Positions 35,473-44,441 are shown, counted from the stretch's first letter. The stretch: DNA of 64,000 bases from Nocardia sp. NBC_00508 (GCF_036346875.1 NZ_CP107852.1:2356001-2420000); one strand, 5' to 3'. The notes: a model not told the origin generated them from the letters alone. Program-made: numbers and translations.

Positions 35473-36354
35473 ATGTCTGAGACAGGGTCGACGCTGCCTC
35501 GCCGACAGCTCGGCCGGTACATGCGGGAATGGCGGCAACGCAGCAACCTGACCATCGTGCGGGCGGCCGAGCTGATGGAGTGGAGCGAGTCGACACTCCA
35601 ACGAATCGAGACCGGCAACGCCGAGAAAGTCCGGTGGCGCGATGTCAAAGAGCTGTGCGACATCTACGGCATGGACGGCGAACTGACCGCCGCGCTAATC
35701 GGCCTCGCGAAGCAGGCGAATGTAAAGTCGTGGTACCACGAGTATGGCGATCTCATCCCGGAAAATTTCAATCTATATGTCGGGTTGGAATCTTCCGCCA
35801 AGGAACTGACGGTGTATCAGCCCGATCTCGTACCCGGGCTGCTCCAGACCCCGGAGTACGCGCACGTTCTCGCTCGTGGTGCGTATCCAAATGACACTCC
35901 AGAGCAGCTGGCAGGGCGAGTCCAGATCAAGATGCATCGACAGTCCTTGATCACGCGAAGTCGCCAACCGGTAATTCTGCACGTCGTTATCCACGAGGCG
36001 GTGCTGCGGCGGATCGTGGGCGGGCCACAAGTGATGGGAGCGCAGTGCCGTCATTTGGCGGACCGCAGCACTTTGCCTAACATCAGCATCCGGCTGCTGC
36101 CGTTCTCGGCTGGCGCTCCGTTGGGCGCTCAGCTCGGACCGTACGTCATCCTCGTGTTCGGGATAGATGCGAAGGGCAAGCCAGTAGAGCCAACGGTGGT
36201 GTACCAGGAGAACTACCTGGGAGACCTCTACATGGAAAGACCAATCGCGGTCGAACGCTACCATCAGGCGCATGCAGCGCTTCAGGACTTGGCGCTGAGC
36301 GAGGTAGAGAGCCGGGATCGGTTCCGGCAGATGGCAAGGGAGTATGCACTGTGA
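35473..36354 (+). CDS. Scr1-type XRE regulator with DUF5753 domain
   Basis: 293 aa. The ATG at 35473 follows TGAGGGAACCC, a good ribosome site; an ATG five codons earlier lacks one. The HTH covers residues 10-65: REWRQRSNLTIVRAAELMEW, then SESTLQRIETGNAEKVRWRD. The DUF5753 domain begins about residue 95 (YQPDLVPGLLQTPEYA) and includes LPNISIRLLPFSAGA. Proteins of this type pair with a small DUF397 protein as toxin-antitoxin-like or differentiation switches in Streptomyces and relatives. Its end overlaps the DUF397 start (GTGA). Confidence 0.93.
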   Translation: MSETGSTLPRRQLGRYMREWRQRSNLTIVRAAELMEWSESTLQRIETGNAEKVRWRDVKELCDIYGMDGELTAALIGLAKQANVKSWYHEYGDLIPENFNLYVGLESSAKELTVYQPDLVPGLLQTPEYAHVLARGAYPNDTPEQLAGRVQIKMHRQSLITRSRQPVILHVVIHEAVLRRIVGGPQVMGAQCRHLADRSTLPNISIRLLPFSAGAPLGAQLGPYVILVFGIDAKGKPVEPTVVYQENYLGDLYMERPIAVERYHQAHAALQDLALSEVESRDRFRQMAREYAL

Positions 36355-36557
36355 GTATCGACTTGTCCGGAGCAGACTGGTTCAAGAGCAGCCGATCCTC
36401 GGGCGGCAAGGAATGCGTCGAAGTCGCGTTCCTCGGGCGCGGTCATGTCGGTGTCCGTGACTCCAAGAACCCGACCGGCCCGGCGCTGGTCTTCACCCCG
36501 GGCGAGTGGGACGCCTTCACCACATGCGTCATCGACGGCAAGCTCAACCGCAACTGA
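36351..36557 (+). CDS. DUF397 domain protein, partner of the Scr1-type regulator
   Basis: 68 aa with a GTG start overlapping the regulator stop by 4 bp. The whole protein is one DUF397 domain: ADWFKSSRSSGGKECVEVAF, then VGVRDSKNPTGPALVFTPGE and a final WDAFTTCV. Length is typical. DUF397 proteins form complexes with their XRE partner and modulate its DNA binding. A strong terminator follows 11 bp after the stop. Confidence 0.93.
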   Translation: MSIDLSGADWFKSSRSSGGKECVEVAFLGRGHVGVRDSKNPTGPALVFTPGEWDAFTTCVIDGKLNRN

Positions 36558-36567
36558 CCAAAGGCCG

Positions 36568-36609
36568 GAAGGCCCTGCCCTCGTTCAGATTTCGAGGCGC
36601 AGGGCCTTC
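36568..36609 (+). terminator. Terminator after the XRE-DUF397 operon
   Basis: Arms GAAGGCCCTGC (36568-36578) and GCAGGGCCTTC (36599-36609) pair perfectly over 11 bp, with an inner CCTCG/CGAGG stem. A weak T-containing tail follows (AGCGTATCTTCTG). Confidence 0.8.
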
Positions 36610-37034
36610 AGCGTATCTTCTGGGTTTGCGTATCGATCCAGGTGCCGACAGCCGTATCCGAACTCACCGGGGGATTCACGGCGGTGCGCATGGCTCTCCT
36701 GGCGTCGGCGTCGGGTTCCCCGTCGCAGCAGTCTTTTCTCAGTTCCAACTGTCGGCCGACGCCACAGGAAGAGCCAGGTGTAAACGATTTTCGTTGCAAA
36801 GCAACAGAATCCACCAATAGGCCAGTGATCTACACCCGAGCCCGAGTGAACGAGCAGATCTGGACCCGTACCACGCCATTCGATGATCGTCACGGCGTGT
36901 CCCGCCAGACACGCTGTGACCCGTAACACGGCAAGGCTGAGCCGGGATTCCCCCGCCGTCAGGCTCCGCCGGAGCTGGGCCAGCAATAGCGGGGGAAGGC
37001 CCACCCACGCATCTACACAGGGGAATCACCATCC
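36610..37034. other. Intergenic region with a structured segment before the DUF4352 gene
   Basis: No gene recognised; an open frame of about 140 codons on the minus strand has no family features and overlaps the terminator. TTCCCCCGC (36948-36956) and GCGGGGGAA (36989-36997) form a 9-bp stem enclosing a smaller GCTCC/GGAGC hairpin, 37 bp before the next ATG; it could be a leader structure. Confidence 0.5.
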
Positions 37035-37706
37035 ATGACCACTCCGCAGTACCCTCAGCAACCATATGGCTCGCAGCCCTATGGCCAGCCGCCGTACGGG
37101 CAGCCATACCCGCCGCCGCAGCCTCCACGCAAGAAGGTGGTGTGGCCGTGGCTGCTGCTCGCAGGGCTGTTCGTTCTCTGCGGCTTCGGCGGATGCGTCG
37201 CCGCCATCTCCGACACGAGCACCACCGCGACATCCAGTACCGCTGTGGCGCAACAGTCCGCCGCGGCAGGCGCACCAGCGCCTGCCGCCCCGAAAGCTCC
37301 CCCGAAGTCCAATATCGCACCCGTGGGGTCGGCGGTCCGGGACGGCAAGTTCGAGTTCGTTGTCACCGCCGTCGACCCGCCCGTGAGGACGGTCGGCGAC
37401 AACCAGTTCCTCAGCACCACAGCCCAAGGCGAATACCTTCTGATCCATGTCGATGTCAGCAACATCGGCAATGAAGCGCGTGGCTACTTCGGCAGCAATC
37501 AAACCCTGATCGACGACCAGGGCCGCAAGTTCACCAACGACACCCGCGCTGAGATCAATGTCAACGAACGCCTCTCGGCGGACATCAACCCCGGCAACAA
37601 GATCTCGGTGACGATCGTGTTCGACGTGCCGCCGGGCACTGTCCCTGCCGCCCTGGAGTTGCACGACTCCATGTTCTCGGGTGGCGTCAAGGTGGCACTC
37701 AGATGA
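37035..37706 (+). CDS. DUF4352 (telokin-like) membrane-anchored protein
   Basis: 223 aa. The cytosolic N-terminus is Pro/Tyr/Gln-rich (QPYGQPPYGQPYPPPQPP), followed by one membrane helix (VWPWLLLAGLFVLCGFGGCV), an Ala/Pro linker, and an extracellular Ig-like domain starting about 98: VGSAVRDGKFEFVVTAVDPP, then VDVSNIGNEARGYFGSNQTL. An AGGGGAA site precedes the ATG. DUF4352 proteins are surface or immunogenic proteins of unknown role. Stands alone. Confidence 0.9.
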   Translation: MTTPQYPQQPYGSQPYGQPPYGQPYPPPQPPRKKVVWPWLLLAGLFVLCGFGGCVAAISDTSTTATSSTAVAQQSAAAGAPAPAAPKAPPKSNIAPVGSAVRDGKFEFVVTAVDPPVRTVGDNQFLSTTAQGEYLLIHVDVSNIGNEARGYFGSNQTLIDDQGRKFTNDTRAEINVNERLSADINPGNKISVTIVFDVPPGTVPAALELHDSMFSGGVKVALR

Positions 37707-37775
37707 AACTGCCGTCGCGGCGGCCCTGACCGCCATCGCGACGGCACGTCGCGTGAACCGGCGCGGTGGCCAGGG

Positions 37776-38795
37776 TTACGCGGGCTCCCCGCCCGCACCG
37801 GCACCCGCCGGTTCGCGCTGTTGGAAGGTGCGGCGGTATTCCGCTGGAGTAACACCGATTACGTCGGCGAAATGGCGGCGTAGGTTGGTGGCGGTGCCGA
37901 GGCCGGACATTCGGCTGATTCGCTCTATGCCGTAATCGGTGGATTCCAACAGGGATTGGGCGTGGGCGAGGCGTTGGCCGAGGAGCCACTGCATCGGGGT
38001 CGCGCCGGTGGAGCGTTGCAGGCGGCGGTGGAAGGTGCGCTGGCTCATGTTCGCCTTGGCGGCAAGGGTTTCGACGGTGAGAGGTTCGTCGAGGTGGGCG
38101 ATGGCCCATTGCAGTACGGGGCCGAGGTCGTCTTCGGCGCGCGCGGGCACTGTCAGGTCGACGAATTGCGCTTGCCCGCCGGAGCGGTGCGGCGGGATCA
38201 CCATGCGGCGAGCCAACCGGTTGGCGACGGCGGCGCCGAGGTCGCGGCGGACCAGGTGCAGGCAGAGGTCGAGCGCGGCGGTCATGCCCGCGCTGGTGAG
38301 GACGTCCTCGTCGTCGACGTACAGCACCGAGTCGTCCACTTCGATGCTCGGATAGCGCTCGGCCAGCAGCGGCGCGTGCTCCCAGTGCGCGGTGACCCGG
38401 CGTCCATCCAGGAGTCCGGCGGCGGCCAGCGCGAAGGTCCCGTCGCACAGGGCGACCATGCGGGCGCCGCGCCGATGGGCTTCGACCAGCGCGTCGAGCA
38501 GCTCTCCCGGCAGTTCGCGTTCGGCGGTGACGCAATCCTGCGCGACGGACGGAACGATCACGGTGTCTGCCTCCAGCAATTCCGCCGGCCCGTATTCCGG
38601 GCGCAGGAACGCTCCGAAGCCCATCGGTTGCGTCTCCGGTTCCGAGGTCACCGAGCAAATCCGCAGGTCGTACCAGGGGTCGGCCAGATCGGGCTGCGGC
38701 GTGCCGAAGATCGAGACCACCACGCCGAGTTCGTAGAGATCCCAGGGATGCAGGGTTCCAGGGGCGATCGCCATCGCAACAGTTCGACCGGACAT
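37776..38795 (-). CDS. GlxA family regulator (DJ-1/PfpI-like plus AraC HTH)
   Basis: 339 aa from MSGRTVAMAIAPGTLHPWDL. The N-terminal 200 residues are a class I amidotransferase-like domain: ELGVVVSIFG, then RRGARMVALCDGTFALAAAG, with the usual nucleophile-position cysteine in ALCDG. The C-terminal AraC domain contains VETLAAKANMSQRTFHRRLQ and the second HTH YGIERISRMSGLGTATNLRR. Divergent from the imine-reductase-like gene, its likely target. The amidotransferase-like domain probably senses a ligand rather than catalyses. Confidence 0.92.
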   Translation of the reverse strand: MSGRTVAMAIAPGTLHPWDLYELGVVVSIFGTPQPDLADPWYDLRICSVTSEPETQPMGFGAFLRPEYGPAELLEADTVIVPSVAQDCVTAERELPGELLDALVEAHRRGARMVALCDGTFALAAAGLLDGRRVTAHWEHAPLLAERYPSIEVDDSVLYVDDEDVLTSAGMTAALDLCLHLVRRDLGAAVANRLARRMVIPPHRSGGQAQFVDLTVPARAEDDLGPVLQWAIAHLDEPLTVETLAAKANMSQRTFHRRLQRSTGATPMQWLLGQRLAHAQSLLESTDYGIERISRMSGLGTATNLRRHFADVIGVTPAEYRRTFQQREPAGAGAGGEPA

Positions 38796-38920
38796 GCCCC
38801 GAGTATGGCAGGAATAGTTCGGTGATGGGCAGTCCTGCCACTCACGATCGGCGGGCTCGAGCGCCGAGACTGGTCTGCGGGCGCCCCACACCCGAACTTC
38901 ACGCATCGACGGAGGAATCC

Positions 38921-39814
38921 ATGAATGACAACCGGACACCGGTGACCGTGCTCGGCTTGGGGCGCATCGGCGCGGCTATCGCCGAGATCTTCCTGCGCAA
39001 CGGCCACCCGACCACCGTGTGGAACCGGTCCGCGGACAAGGGAATCGGGCTCGAAGAGCTCGGCGCGACGCGTGCGGCATCCGCAGCCGAGGCGATCGCG
39101 GCAGGGCGGCTCGTCATGGTGGCATCGGCCGACACCGAAGCGGCGGCGACCCTGCTCGGTTCGGTGTCCGGCGGGCTGGATGGGCGCACCGTCTTCAATG
39201 TCGCGACCGGTCGCCCGGACGAGGCCCGCGACCTGGTCACCGCGATCGACGCCCGCAACGGCCATTTTCTGGACGGCGCCATCCTGGGCGTCCCACAGAC
39301 TCTCGGCACACCCGACACGCTGTTGATGTACAGCGGCTCCCCCGCCGCACAGGCCGAGCACGCCGCCACCATCGCCGAACTCGGGAACGCGCAATTCCTC
39401 GGCGCGGACGCGGGCCTGGCCGGATTGCACGATATGGCGGTACTCGCGGGTATGTATGGCATGTTCGCCGGGTTCTTCCAGGCAGTCGCGATGGTCGGCA
39501 GTGAGGATTTCACCGCTGGCGAGTTCACCGACGGCTTCCTGGTCCCATGGTTGCGCGCGCTGCTGGACATGCTGCCGGTGCTCGCCGCTGAGATCGACTC
39601 GCGCCAATTCCCGGTCAACTTCTCCGACCTCGCGGTCAATCGGGCGGGCCTGGCCAACATCCTGACCGCCAGCCGCAAGCAGGGCGTGGCGACCGATCTG
39701 CTCGATCCCCTGCTGCGGCTGTTCGAGGCGGAGGTCGAACGTGGCAACGGAACAGCCAGCTTCACCCGAGCTGTCGCGAGCCTGGTCGACCAGGCGGCAG
39801 TCGCCGCGAGCTGA
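38921..39814 (+). CDS. NAD(P)-dependent imine reductase-like / beta-hydroxyacid dehydrogenase family protein
   Basis: 297 aa with an ideal GGAGGAATCC site before the ATG. The N-terminal Rossmann fold has VTVLGLGRIGAAIAEIFLRN and TTVWNRSADK. The conserved lysine of true 3-hydroxyisobutyrate dehydrogenases is not seen; instead AGLAGLHDMAVLAGMYGMFA carries an Asp at the position used by imine reductases. The C-terminal helical domain (NFSDLAVNRAGLANILTASR) is the dimerisation part. Likely NADPH-dependent reduction of cyclic imines or similar carbonyls; probably controlled by the divergent GlxA-type regulator. Confidence 0.88.
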   Translation: MNDNRTPVTVLGLGRIGAAIAEIFLRNGHPTTVWNRSADKGIGLEELGATRAASAAEAIAAGRLVMVASADTEAAATLLGSVSGGLDGRTVFNVATGRPDEARDLVTAIDARNGHFLDGAILGVPQTLGTPDTLLMYSGSPAAQAEHAATIAELGNAQFLGADAGLAGLHDMAVLAGMYGMFAGFFQAVAMVGSEDFTAGEFTDGFLVPWLRALLDMLPVLAAEIDSRQFPVNFSDLAVNRAGLANILTASRKQGVATDLLDPLLRLFEAEVERGNGTASFTRAVASLVDQAAVAAS

Positions 39815-40260
39815 GCGGCGAACGCAGGTAGCCACCTTCACCTGCGGCGCCATGGGCTACGCCGAAGCCGCCGTGAACTGATCGCCGAAGAGAAGCGGCA
39901 GCTCCACCCGGGCTGTCGCGAGCCTGCTGGACCGCACCGAAGTCAGCGGCGCGAACAGAGCCACCTGCGCGCTCAGCGCGCCGAAGCCGGTGCGAACTGA
40001 TCGCCGAAACAGTCCGGGCACCCGTTCCACCAGTGTGACTGCGGGTGCCCGGATCAGCACCGATGCTCCGCATCAACACGGAACTCGGCGTTCACATCAG
40101 CCTGCGCAAGCGACAGCTGATTTCGCTCGAACATGGGTAACTCGTCGGGCACGCCCAGACCTTGCCCAGGCACCCGGCGCAGGCCCTGAACGCAGCTCTT
40201 GCGCCACCCGACTTGTACGGCCTGAAGACCCGGAGAGGCGGGCGAGCGAGGCGGGGGAGT
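39815..40260. other. Intergenic decayed duplication of the imine-reductase gene end
   Basis: The 3' end of the preceding gene (about 39764-39812) recurs in degraded form at 39903-39955, sharing GCTGTCGCGAGCCTG. GAACTGATCGCCGAA occurs at about 39875 and 39993, roughly 120 bp apart. CCGGGCACCCG (40014-40024) and CGGGTGCCCGG (40042-40052) form a perfect 11-bp hairpin without a T-run. No gene is recognised. Confidence 0.6.
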
Positions 40261-41478
40261 TCAGCGCAGCGCGCGAGCCAGGTTGGCGTCCAGCGCGCCG
40301 AGGAATTCCTCGGTGCTCAGGTAGCCCTGGTCCCCGCCGACGAGCAGCGCGAGGTCCTTGGTCATCTGGCCGCCCTCGACGGTCTTGATGACCACGTCCT
40401 CCAGGGTCTGCGCGAAGCCGATGACCTCGGGGGTGTTGTCCAGCTTGCCGCGGTGTTCGAGGCCGCGGGTCCAGGCGAAGATCGACGCGATCGGGTTCGT
40501 CGAGGTCGGCTTGCCCTGCTGGTGCTGGCGGTAGTGCCGGGTGACGGTGCCGTGCGCGGCCTCGGCCTCACAGGTCTGGCCGTCCGGGGTGAGCAGCACC
40601 GAGGTCATCAGGCCGAGCGAGCCGAAGCCCTGGGCCACGGTGTCGGACTGCACGTCGCCGTCGTAGTTCTTGCAGGCCCAGACGTAGCCGCCCTCCCACT
40701 TCATGGAGGAGGCGACCATGTCGTCGATGAGGCGGTGCTCGTAGGTCAGGCCTGCCGCGTCGAACTGGCTCTTGAACTCGGCATCGAAGATGTCCTGGAA
40801 GGTGTCCTTGAACATGCCGTCGTAGGCCTTCAGGATGGTGTTCTTGGTCGACATGTACACCGGGTAGTTCTGCTGCAGGCCGTAGTTGAACGACGCCCGC
40901 GCGAAGTCCTCGATGGACTTGCGGAAGTTGTACATGCCCATGACCACGCCGCCGTCCTCGGGCATCTTCACGACCTCGTGCACGATCGGCTCGCTGCCGT
41001 CGTCCGGGGTGAAGGTGAGGGTGACGGTGCCGCCCTGGAACACCTTGAAGTCGGTGGCGCGGTACTGGTCGCCGAAGGCGTGACGGCCGATGATGATCGG
41101 CTTGGTCCAACCGGGCACCAGCCGCGGGACGTTCGAGATGATGATCGGGGCACGGAAGATGGTGCCACCCAAGATGTTACGGATGGTGCCGTTGGGCGAG
41201 CGCCACATCTTCTTCAGGCCGAATTCCTTGACCCGCGCCTCGTCCGGCGTGATGGTGGCGCATTTCACGCCGACGCCGTGCTGCTTGATGGCGTTCGCGG
41301 CGTCGATGGTGACCTGGTCGTCTGTCTTGTCCCGGTACTCGATGCCGAGGTCGTAGTACTCCAGGTTCACATCGAGATAGGGATGGATCAGCTTGTCCTT
41401 GATGAACTGCCAGATGATCCGGGTCATCTCGTCGCCGTCGAGTTCTACGACGGTGCCTTCAACCTTGATCTTGGACAT
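40261..41478 (-). CDS. icd: NADP-dependent isocitrate dehydrogenase (homodimeric, Icd1 type)
   Basis: 405 aa. It converts isocitrate to 2-oxoglutarate with NADP in the TCA cycle. The start [20 protein letters not shown] has an AGGAGG site. Family features include [30 protein letters not shown] (substrate serine loop), [20 protein letters not shown] with [10 protein letters not shown] metal-binding aspartates, and [17 protein letters not shown] for NADP. Length and sequence fit the eukaryote-like subfamily I. Its position before metY/metX mirrors the M. tuberculosis order. Confidence 0.97.
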   Translation of the reverse strand: MSKIKVEGTVVELDGDEMTRIIWQFIKDKLIHPYLDVNLEYYDLGIEYRDKTDDQVTIDAANAIKQHGVGVKCATITPDEARVKEFGLKKMWRSPNGTIRNILGGTIFRAPIIISNVPRLVPGWTKPIIIGRHAFGDQYRATDFKVFQGGTVTLTFTPDDGSEPIVHEVVKMPEDGGVVMGMYNFRKSIEDFARASFNYGLQQNYPVYMSTKNTILKAYDGMFKDTFQDIFDAEFKSQFDAAGLTYEHRLIDDMVASSMKWEGGYVWACKNYDGDVQSDTVAQGFGSLGLMTSVLLTPDGQTCEAEAAHGTVTRHYRQHQQGKPTSTNPIASIFAWTRGLEHRGKLDNTPEVIGFAQTLEDVVIKTVEGGQMTKDLALLVGGDQGYLSTEEFLGALDANLARALR

Positions 41479-41678
41479 GGATCTTCGTGTCCTCCTAGGA
41501 TGGTGCCCTCATTGCACGGCCAGGCGAACACGCTTGTGAGCGGACCCCAGCTGTTCCAACAGACAACGTATACGGTCCCGCGTTGTCCGCGAGACTTGTG
41601 GTGCAAACAAGACAAGCGTACTGCTGCCGAAGTCCTCACCGCACCGGCAGCCCCCGGTGTGAGACGCACCACGTCAGT

Positions 41679-41698
41679 TACCGATCGATAGATCGGTA
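41679..41698. promoter_or_regulatory. Perfect 20-bp palindrome between icd and the MFS gene
   Basis: TACCGATC-GATA-GATCGGTA, 8-bp arms with a 4-bp spacer, typical of TetR-type operators. It lies about 200 bp upstream of the icd start. No TetR gene adjoins it directly; the binder is unknown. Confidence 0.6.
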
Positions 41699-41822
41699 GC
41701 GCTTCCGCGGGGCACGGGCACCCGCGAACCGCCGCCGTAATGATCCGCCTTCCGTTTCGGTGCGGCAACCGTCGATCCCGATCCGCCCGGAAGTCGCGAG
41801 GTACGCACCCCCGACAAACAGC

Positions 41823-41857
41823 GAGGTCCGCGCACCGCGAGGCGATGCGCGGACCTC
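41823..41857 (-). terminator. Terminator of the MFS gene
   Basis: GAGGTCCGCGCA (41823-41834) and TGCGCGGACCTC (41846-41857) pair perfectly over 12 bp, 13 bp beyond the MFS stop on the minus strand. No T-run follows, so it may act as a Rho-dependent or bidirectional stop. Confidence 0.7.
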
Positions 41858-41869
41858 ACCTGCGGAGGG

Positions 41870-43369
41870 TCAGACCGCGACCGGAATCCGGGCCCCGTCC
41901 TCGGAGCCTTCGATCAGGTTCTCCGGCCGGTCCCGGATCATCAGCGCGATGATCGGAACCGCCGCGAGGAAGAACCCGGCGCCCACATAGAAGGCCACGT
42001 CGTAGCTGTGGATCGCGGCGCGAGCGGCGAGATTGTCGATGGTGGGGTTCTCCTGCGCGAAGGTCTTGGCGACCTGCACCGAGATGGTGGTCAGCAGCGC
42101 CGTGCCGACCGCGCCGCCGACCTGCTGAGCGGCGTTCAGCAGCGCGGAGGCCACGCCCGAGTCCTCTTCCTCCACCTGGTGCAGCGCGACGGTCTGCATG
42201 CCGACGAACAGCGGGCCCATACCGAGCGCGATGAGCACCTGGGCGGGCAGCACCCCGGCGACGAAGCTGTCGCCCAAGTTCAACTGCGCCAGCAGCAGCA
42301 AGCCGATGACGCCGAGCACGGCGCCGGCCACCATCAACGGCCGCGGGCCGAGCTTCGGCAGCAGGGCGCTGGTGACGGCCGCGGAGATCGCGATGCCCGC
42401 CGGGAAAGGCAGGAACGCGAAACCCGCCTTCAGCGCGGAGTAACCGAGCGTGATCTGGAAGTAGTAGCTCAGGAACAGGAACATCGCGAACATGGCGATC
42501 GGGATGAGCAGCGCGGCCAGGAACGCGCCACCCCGGTTGATCTCGCCCGGAATGTGCAGCGGCAGCAGCGGGTTCGACGAGCGCCGTTCGATCGCGACGA
42601 AGGCGACGAGCAGGACCAGTCCCGCGATCAGCAGCGCCAGGGTGCTGCCGGCCAGCCAGCCGTCCTCGGCGGCGCGGCTGAATCCGTACACGATGGCGAT
42701 CAGACCGAGCGTCACCGTGACGGCACCGGGCACGTCATAACCTCCGGTGCGCGGCGCAGGCGCGTCCTTCACCACCCAGGCCAGCGCGCCGAGCAGCGCG
42801 ACCAGCGCGATGGGCGTGTTGACCAGCAGGCACCAGCGCCACGACGCGTACTCGGTGAGCGCGCCACCCGCGATCAACCCCAGCGCAGCACCGCCGGCGG
42901 AAATGCCCGCGAAGACGCCGAACGCGGTGGCTCGCTCGCCAGGTTCGGTGAAGGTCACCGACAGCAGCGAGAGCGCGGCGGGTGCGAGCAGCGCGGCGAA
43001 CGCGCCCTGCAACGCGCGCCCGGCGAACAGTTCCGCGCCGTTCTGGGCGAGCCCGGCGAGGGCCGACGCGCCCGCGAAGCCGATCAGGCCGATGATGAAG
43101 ATCCGGCGTCGCCCGAGGTAGTCGGCGAGTCGGCCGCCCAGCAGCAGGAGGCCGCCGAAGATCAGCGTGTAGGCGGTGAGCATCCATTGCCGGTTGCCAT
43201 CGCTGATGTCGAGATCACGCTGCGCGAACGGCAGCGAAATGGTCACGATGGTGGCGTCCAGTACCACCATGAGCTGGGCCGACGCGATTACCGCCAGCGC
43301 GAGCCAGCGCGCCGAGCGGCCCTGTCTTGCGGGCGCGTCCACCGCCTTCGCAGTTTCCGTCACTGTCAT
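41870..43369 (-). CDS. MFS drug exporter, DHA2 family
   Basis: 499 aa from MTVTETAKAVDAPARQGRSA; an ATG 15 codons earlier would place the operator inside the gene. About 14 membrane segments. Helix 1 contains VVLDATIVTISLPFAQRDLD, motif A is GGRLADYLGRRRIFI and motif C-like sequence is GISAGGAALGLIAGGAL. GAGGACGAGG precedes the chosen ATG. Divergent from the TetR gene at 43496 across a palindrome-rich region. Multidrug or natural-product export is expected. Confidence 0.92.
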   Translation of the reverse strand: MTVTETAKAVDAPARQGRSARWLALAVIASAQLMVVLDATIVTISLPFAQRDLDISDGNRQWMLTAYTLIFGGLLLLGGRLADYLGRRRIFIIGLIGFAGASALAGLAQNGAELFAGRALQGAFAALLAPAALSLLSVTFTEPGERATAFGVFAGISAGGAALGLIAGGALTEYASWRWCLLVNTPIALVALLGALAWVVKDAPAPRTGGYDVPGAVTVTLGLIAIVYGFSRAAEDGWLAGSTLALLIAGLVLLVAFVAIERRSSNPLLPLHIPGEINRGGAFLAALLIPIAMFAMFLFLSYYFQITLGYSALKAGFAFLPFPAGIAISAAVTSALLPKLGPRPLMVAGAVLGVIGLLLLAQLNLGDSFVAGVLPAQVLIALGMGPLFVGMQTVALHQVEEEDSGVASALLNAAQQVGGAVGTALLTTISVQVAKTFAQENPTIDNLAARAAIHSYDVAFYVGAGFFLAAVPIIALMIRDRPENLIEGSEDGARIPVAV

Positions 43370-43408
43370 CTCCTCGTCCTCGATGTGCCGGATCATCCTG
43401 TCATCGAG

Positions 43409-43448
43409 CGACATTTGTCGTCAAGAGAAAAATGTCGTACTACGACAT
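43409..43448. promoter_or_regulatory. Operator pair in the MFS/TetR divergent promoter
   Basis: ATGTCGT-ACT-ACGACAT (43432-43448) is a perfect 17-bp palindrome, and CGACATTTGTCG (43409-43420) is a shorter one with the same CGACA/TGTCG core. Further GACAA half-sites lie towards the TetR gene. Confidence 0.8.
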
Positions 43449-43495
43449 CTGGCGGTTTACGACAAGAAAACGGAGGGTTGCGTTAGCATGAGGAA

Positions 43496-44200
43496 ATGCT
43501 CGAGTCATCGGCGCCGATGGGCGCGAGCGCAGCGGCGGACAACGCCCCAGCGACCCCGGGACTGCGCGAACGTAAGAAGCAGCAGACCAGGTTGCGCATC
43601 ATCGAGGCCGGGCTCGATCTGTGCGACACGCAGGGCTTCGACGCGACCACGATCGAGCAGATCGCCAATTGCGCGGACGTCTCGCCGCGCACCATCAACC
43701 GCTATTTCGACAGCAAAGAGGCCATCATCCTGGGCCCCGTGCAGGACTTCGGGATCGCCGTCGCCGAGACGCTGCGCGGGCTCCCCCGCGCCGGCAACGA
43801 ACTGGAGGCGCTGCGCGAGGCCTTCCTGCACGTGGTCGACCAGGCCGCCGGAGCGGGCAACACCAGCCCGATCTCGTTCCGGCGATACCAGCAGATGCGG
43901 CGAATCCTGCGCAGCAGCCCCTCGGTCAGCGCACGCAGTCTCGAGCACGCCGACTCCAAGAACACCGCGATCGCGGCCGTGCTCGCCGAGCGCCTCGGCA
44001 CCGAGCCGGACGCGCGCGCCGTGCGGCTCATCGTCGGAGCCTGGCAGCTGATCGGCACCGTCGGCATGGAGTGCACCGGCGGATCGTTCGATCATGAGGA
44101 CGTGGCGACCGCGTCCCGGGCCGGGCGCACCGCGTTCATCGAGACCTTCGACGAGTTCGTACGCATCTGCTGCGTCCCGCCGAACGACGCCGGCCAGTGA
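43496..44200 (+). CDS. TetR family repressor of the divergent MFS exporter
   Basis: 234 aa. After a 20-residue Ala-rich leader, the HTH is RERKKQQTRLRIIEAGLDLC followed by TTIEQIANCADVSPRTINRY, very like the TetR at 3175. The C-terminal domain includes QMRRILRSSPSVSARSLEHA. The 126-bp gap to the MFS start contains ACGACAT-type palindromes, its probable binding sites for both genes. The inducer is probably a substrate of the pump. Confidence 0.9.
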   Translation: MLESSAPMGASAAADNAPATPGLRERKKQQTRLRIIEAGLDLCDTQGFDATTIEQIANCADVSPRTINRYFDSKEAIILGPVQDFGIAVAETLRGLPRAGNELEALREAFLHVVDQAAGAGNTSPISFRRYQQMRRILRSSPSVSARSLEHADSKNTAIAAVLAERLGTEPDARAVRLIVGAWQLIGTVGMECTGGSFDHEDVATASRAGRTAFIETFDEFVRICCVPPNDAGQ

Positions 44201-44249
44201 GTTCGCCGAAGGATTTCGGACGCTGACCGCCCGCCGGTTATGATGCCGG

Positions 44250-44352
44250 GCAGGTCATGAGTGCCAGCGCCAAGCCCCGGCTCGCTGGTCGGCAACCCTC
44301 CAGCAGCGGTGGGGTGCTCCGGGTGATGACCTGGCTCCCGAGAGTCGGGAGC
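44250..44352 (+). promoter_or_regulatory. SAM-IV riboswitch
   Basis: AGGTCATGAGTGCCAGCG begins at 44252, followed by CAAGCCCCGGCT, GCTGGTCGGCAACCCTCC, GCGGTGGGGTGCTCC and GGGTGATGACCT ending at 44332; P1 pairs AGGTCAT with ATGACCT. These blocks match the actinobacterial SAM-IV consensus as I know it. A further hairpin GCTCCCGA/TCGGGAGC (44334-44352) follows. It binds S-adenosylmethionine and represses methionine synthesis genes; here the leader runs 90 bp to the metY remnant and metX. Confidence 0.9.
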
Positions 44353-44441
44353 AAGCGCGCATCAGGAGGTCGCCGGTATGTGTTGTTCGGCACACCGTTA
44401 GCCCCTGCTGTACCGGCGAACACCTTCATTTGGAGCAAACC

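Noticed and set aside
36585..37004. Minus-strand open frame of about 140 codons after the DUF397 gene
   Set aside because: It overlaps the terminator stem, is Arg-rich without family features, and has no plausible ribosome site.
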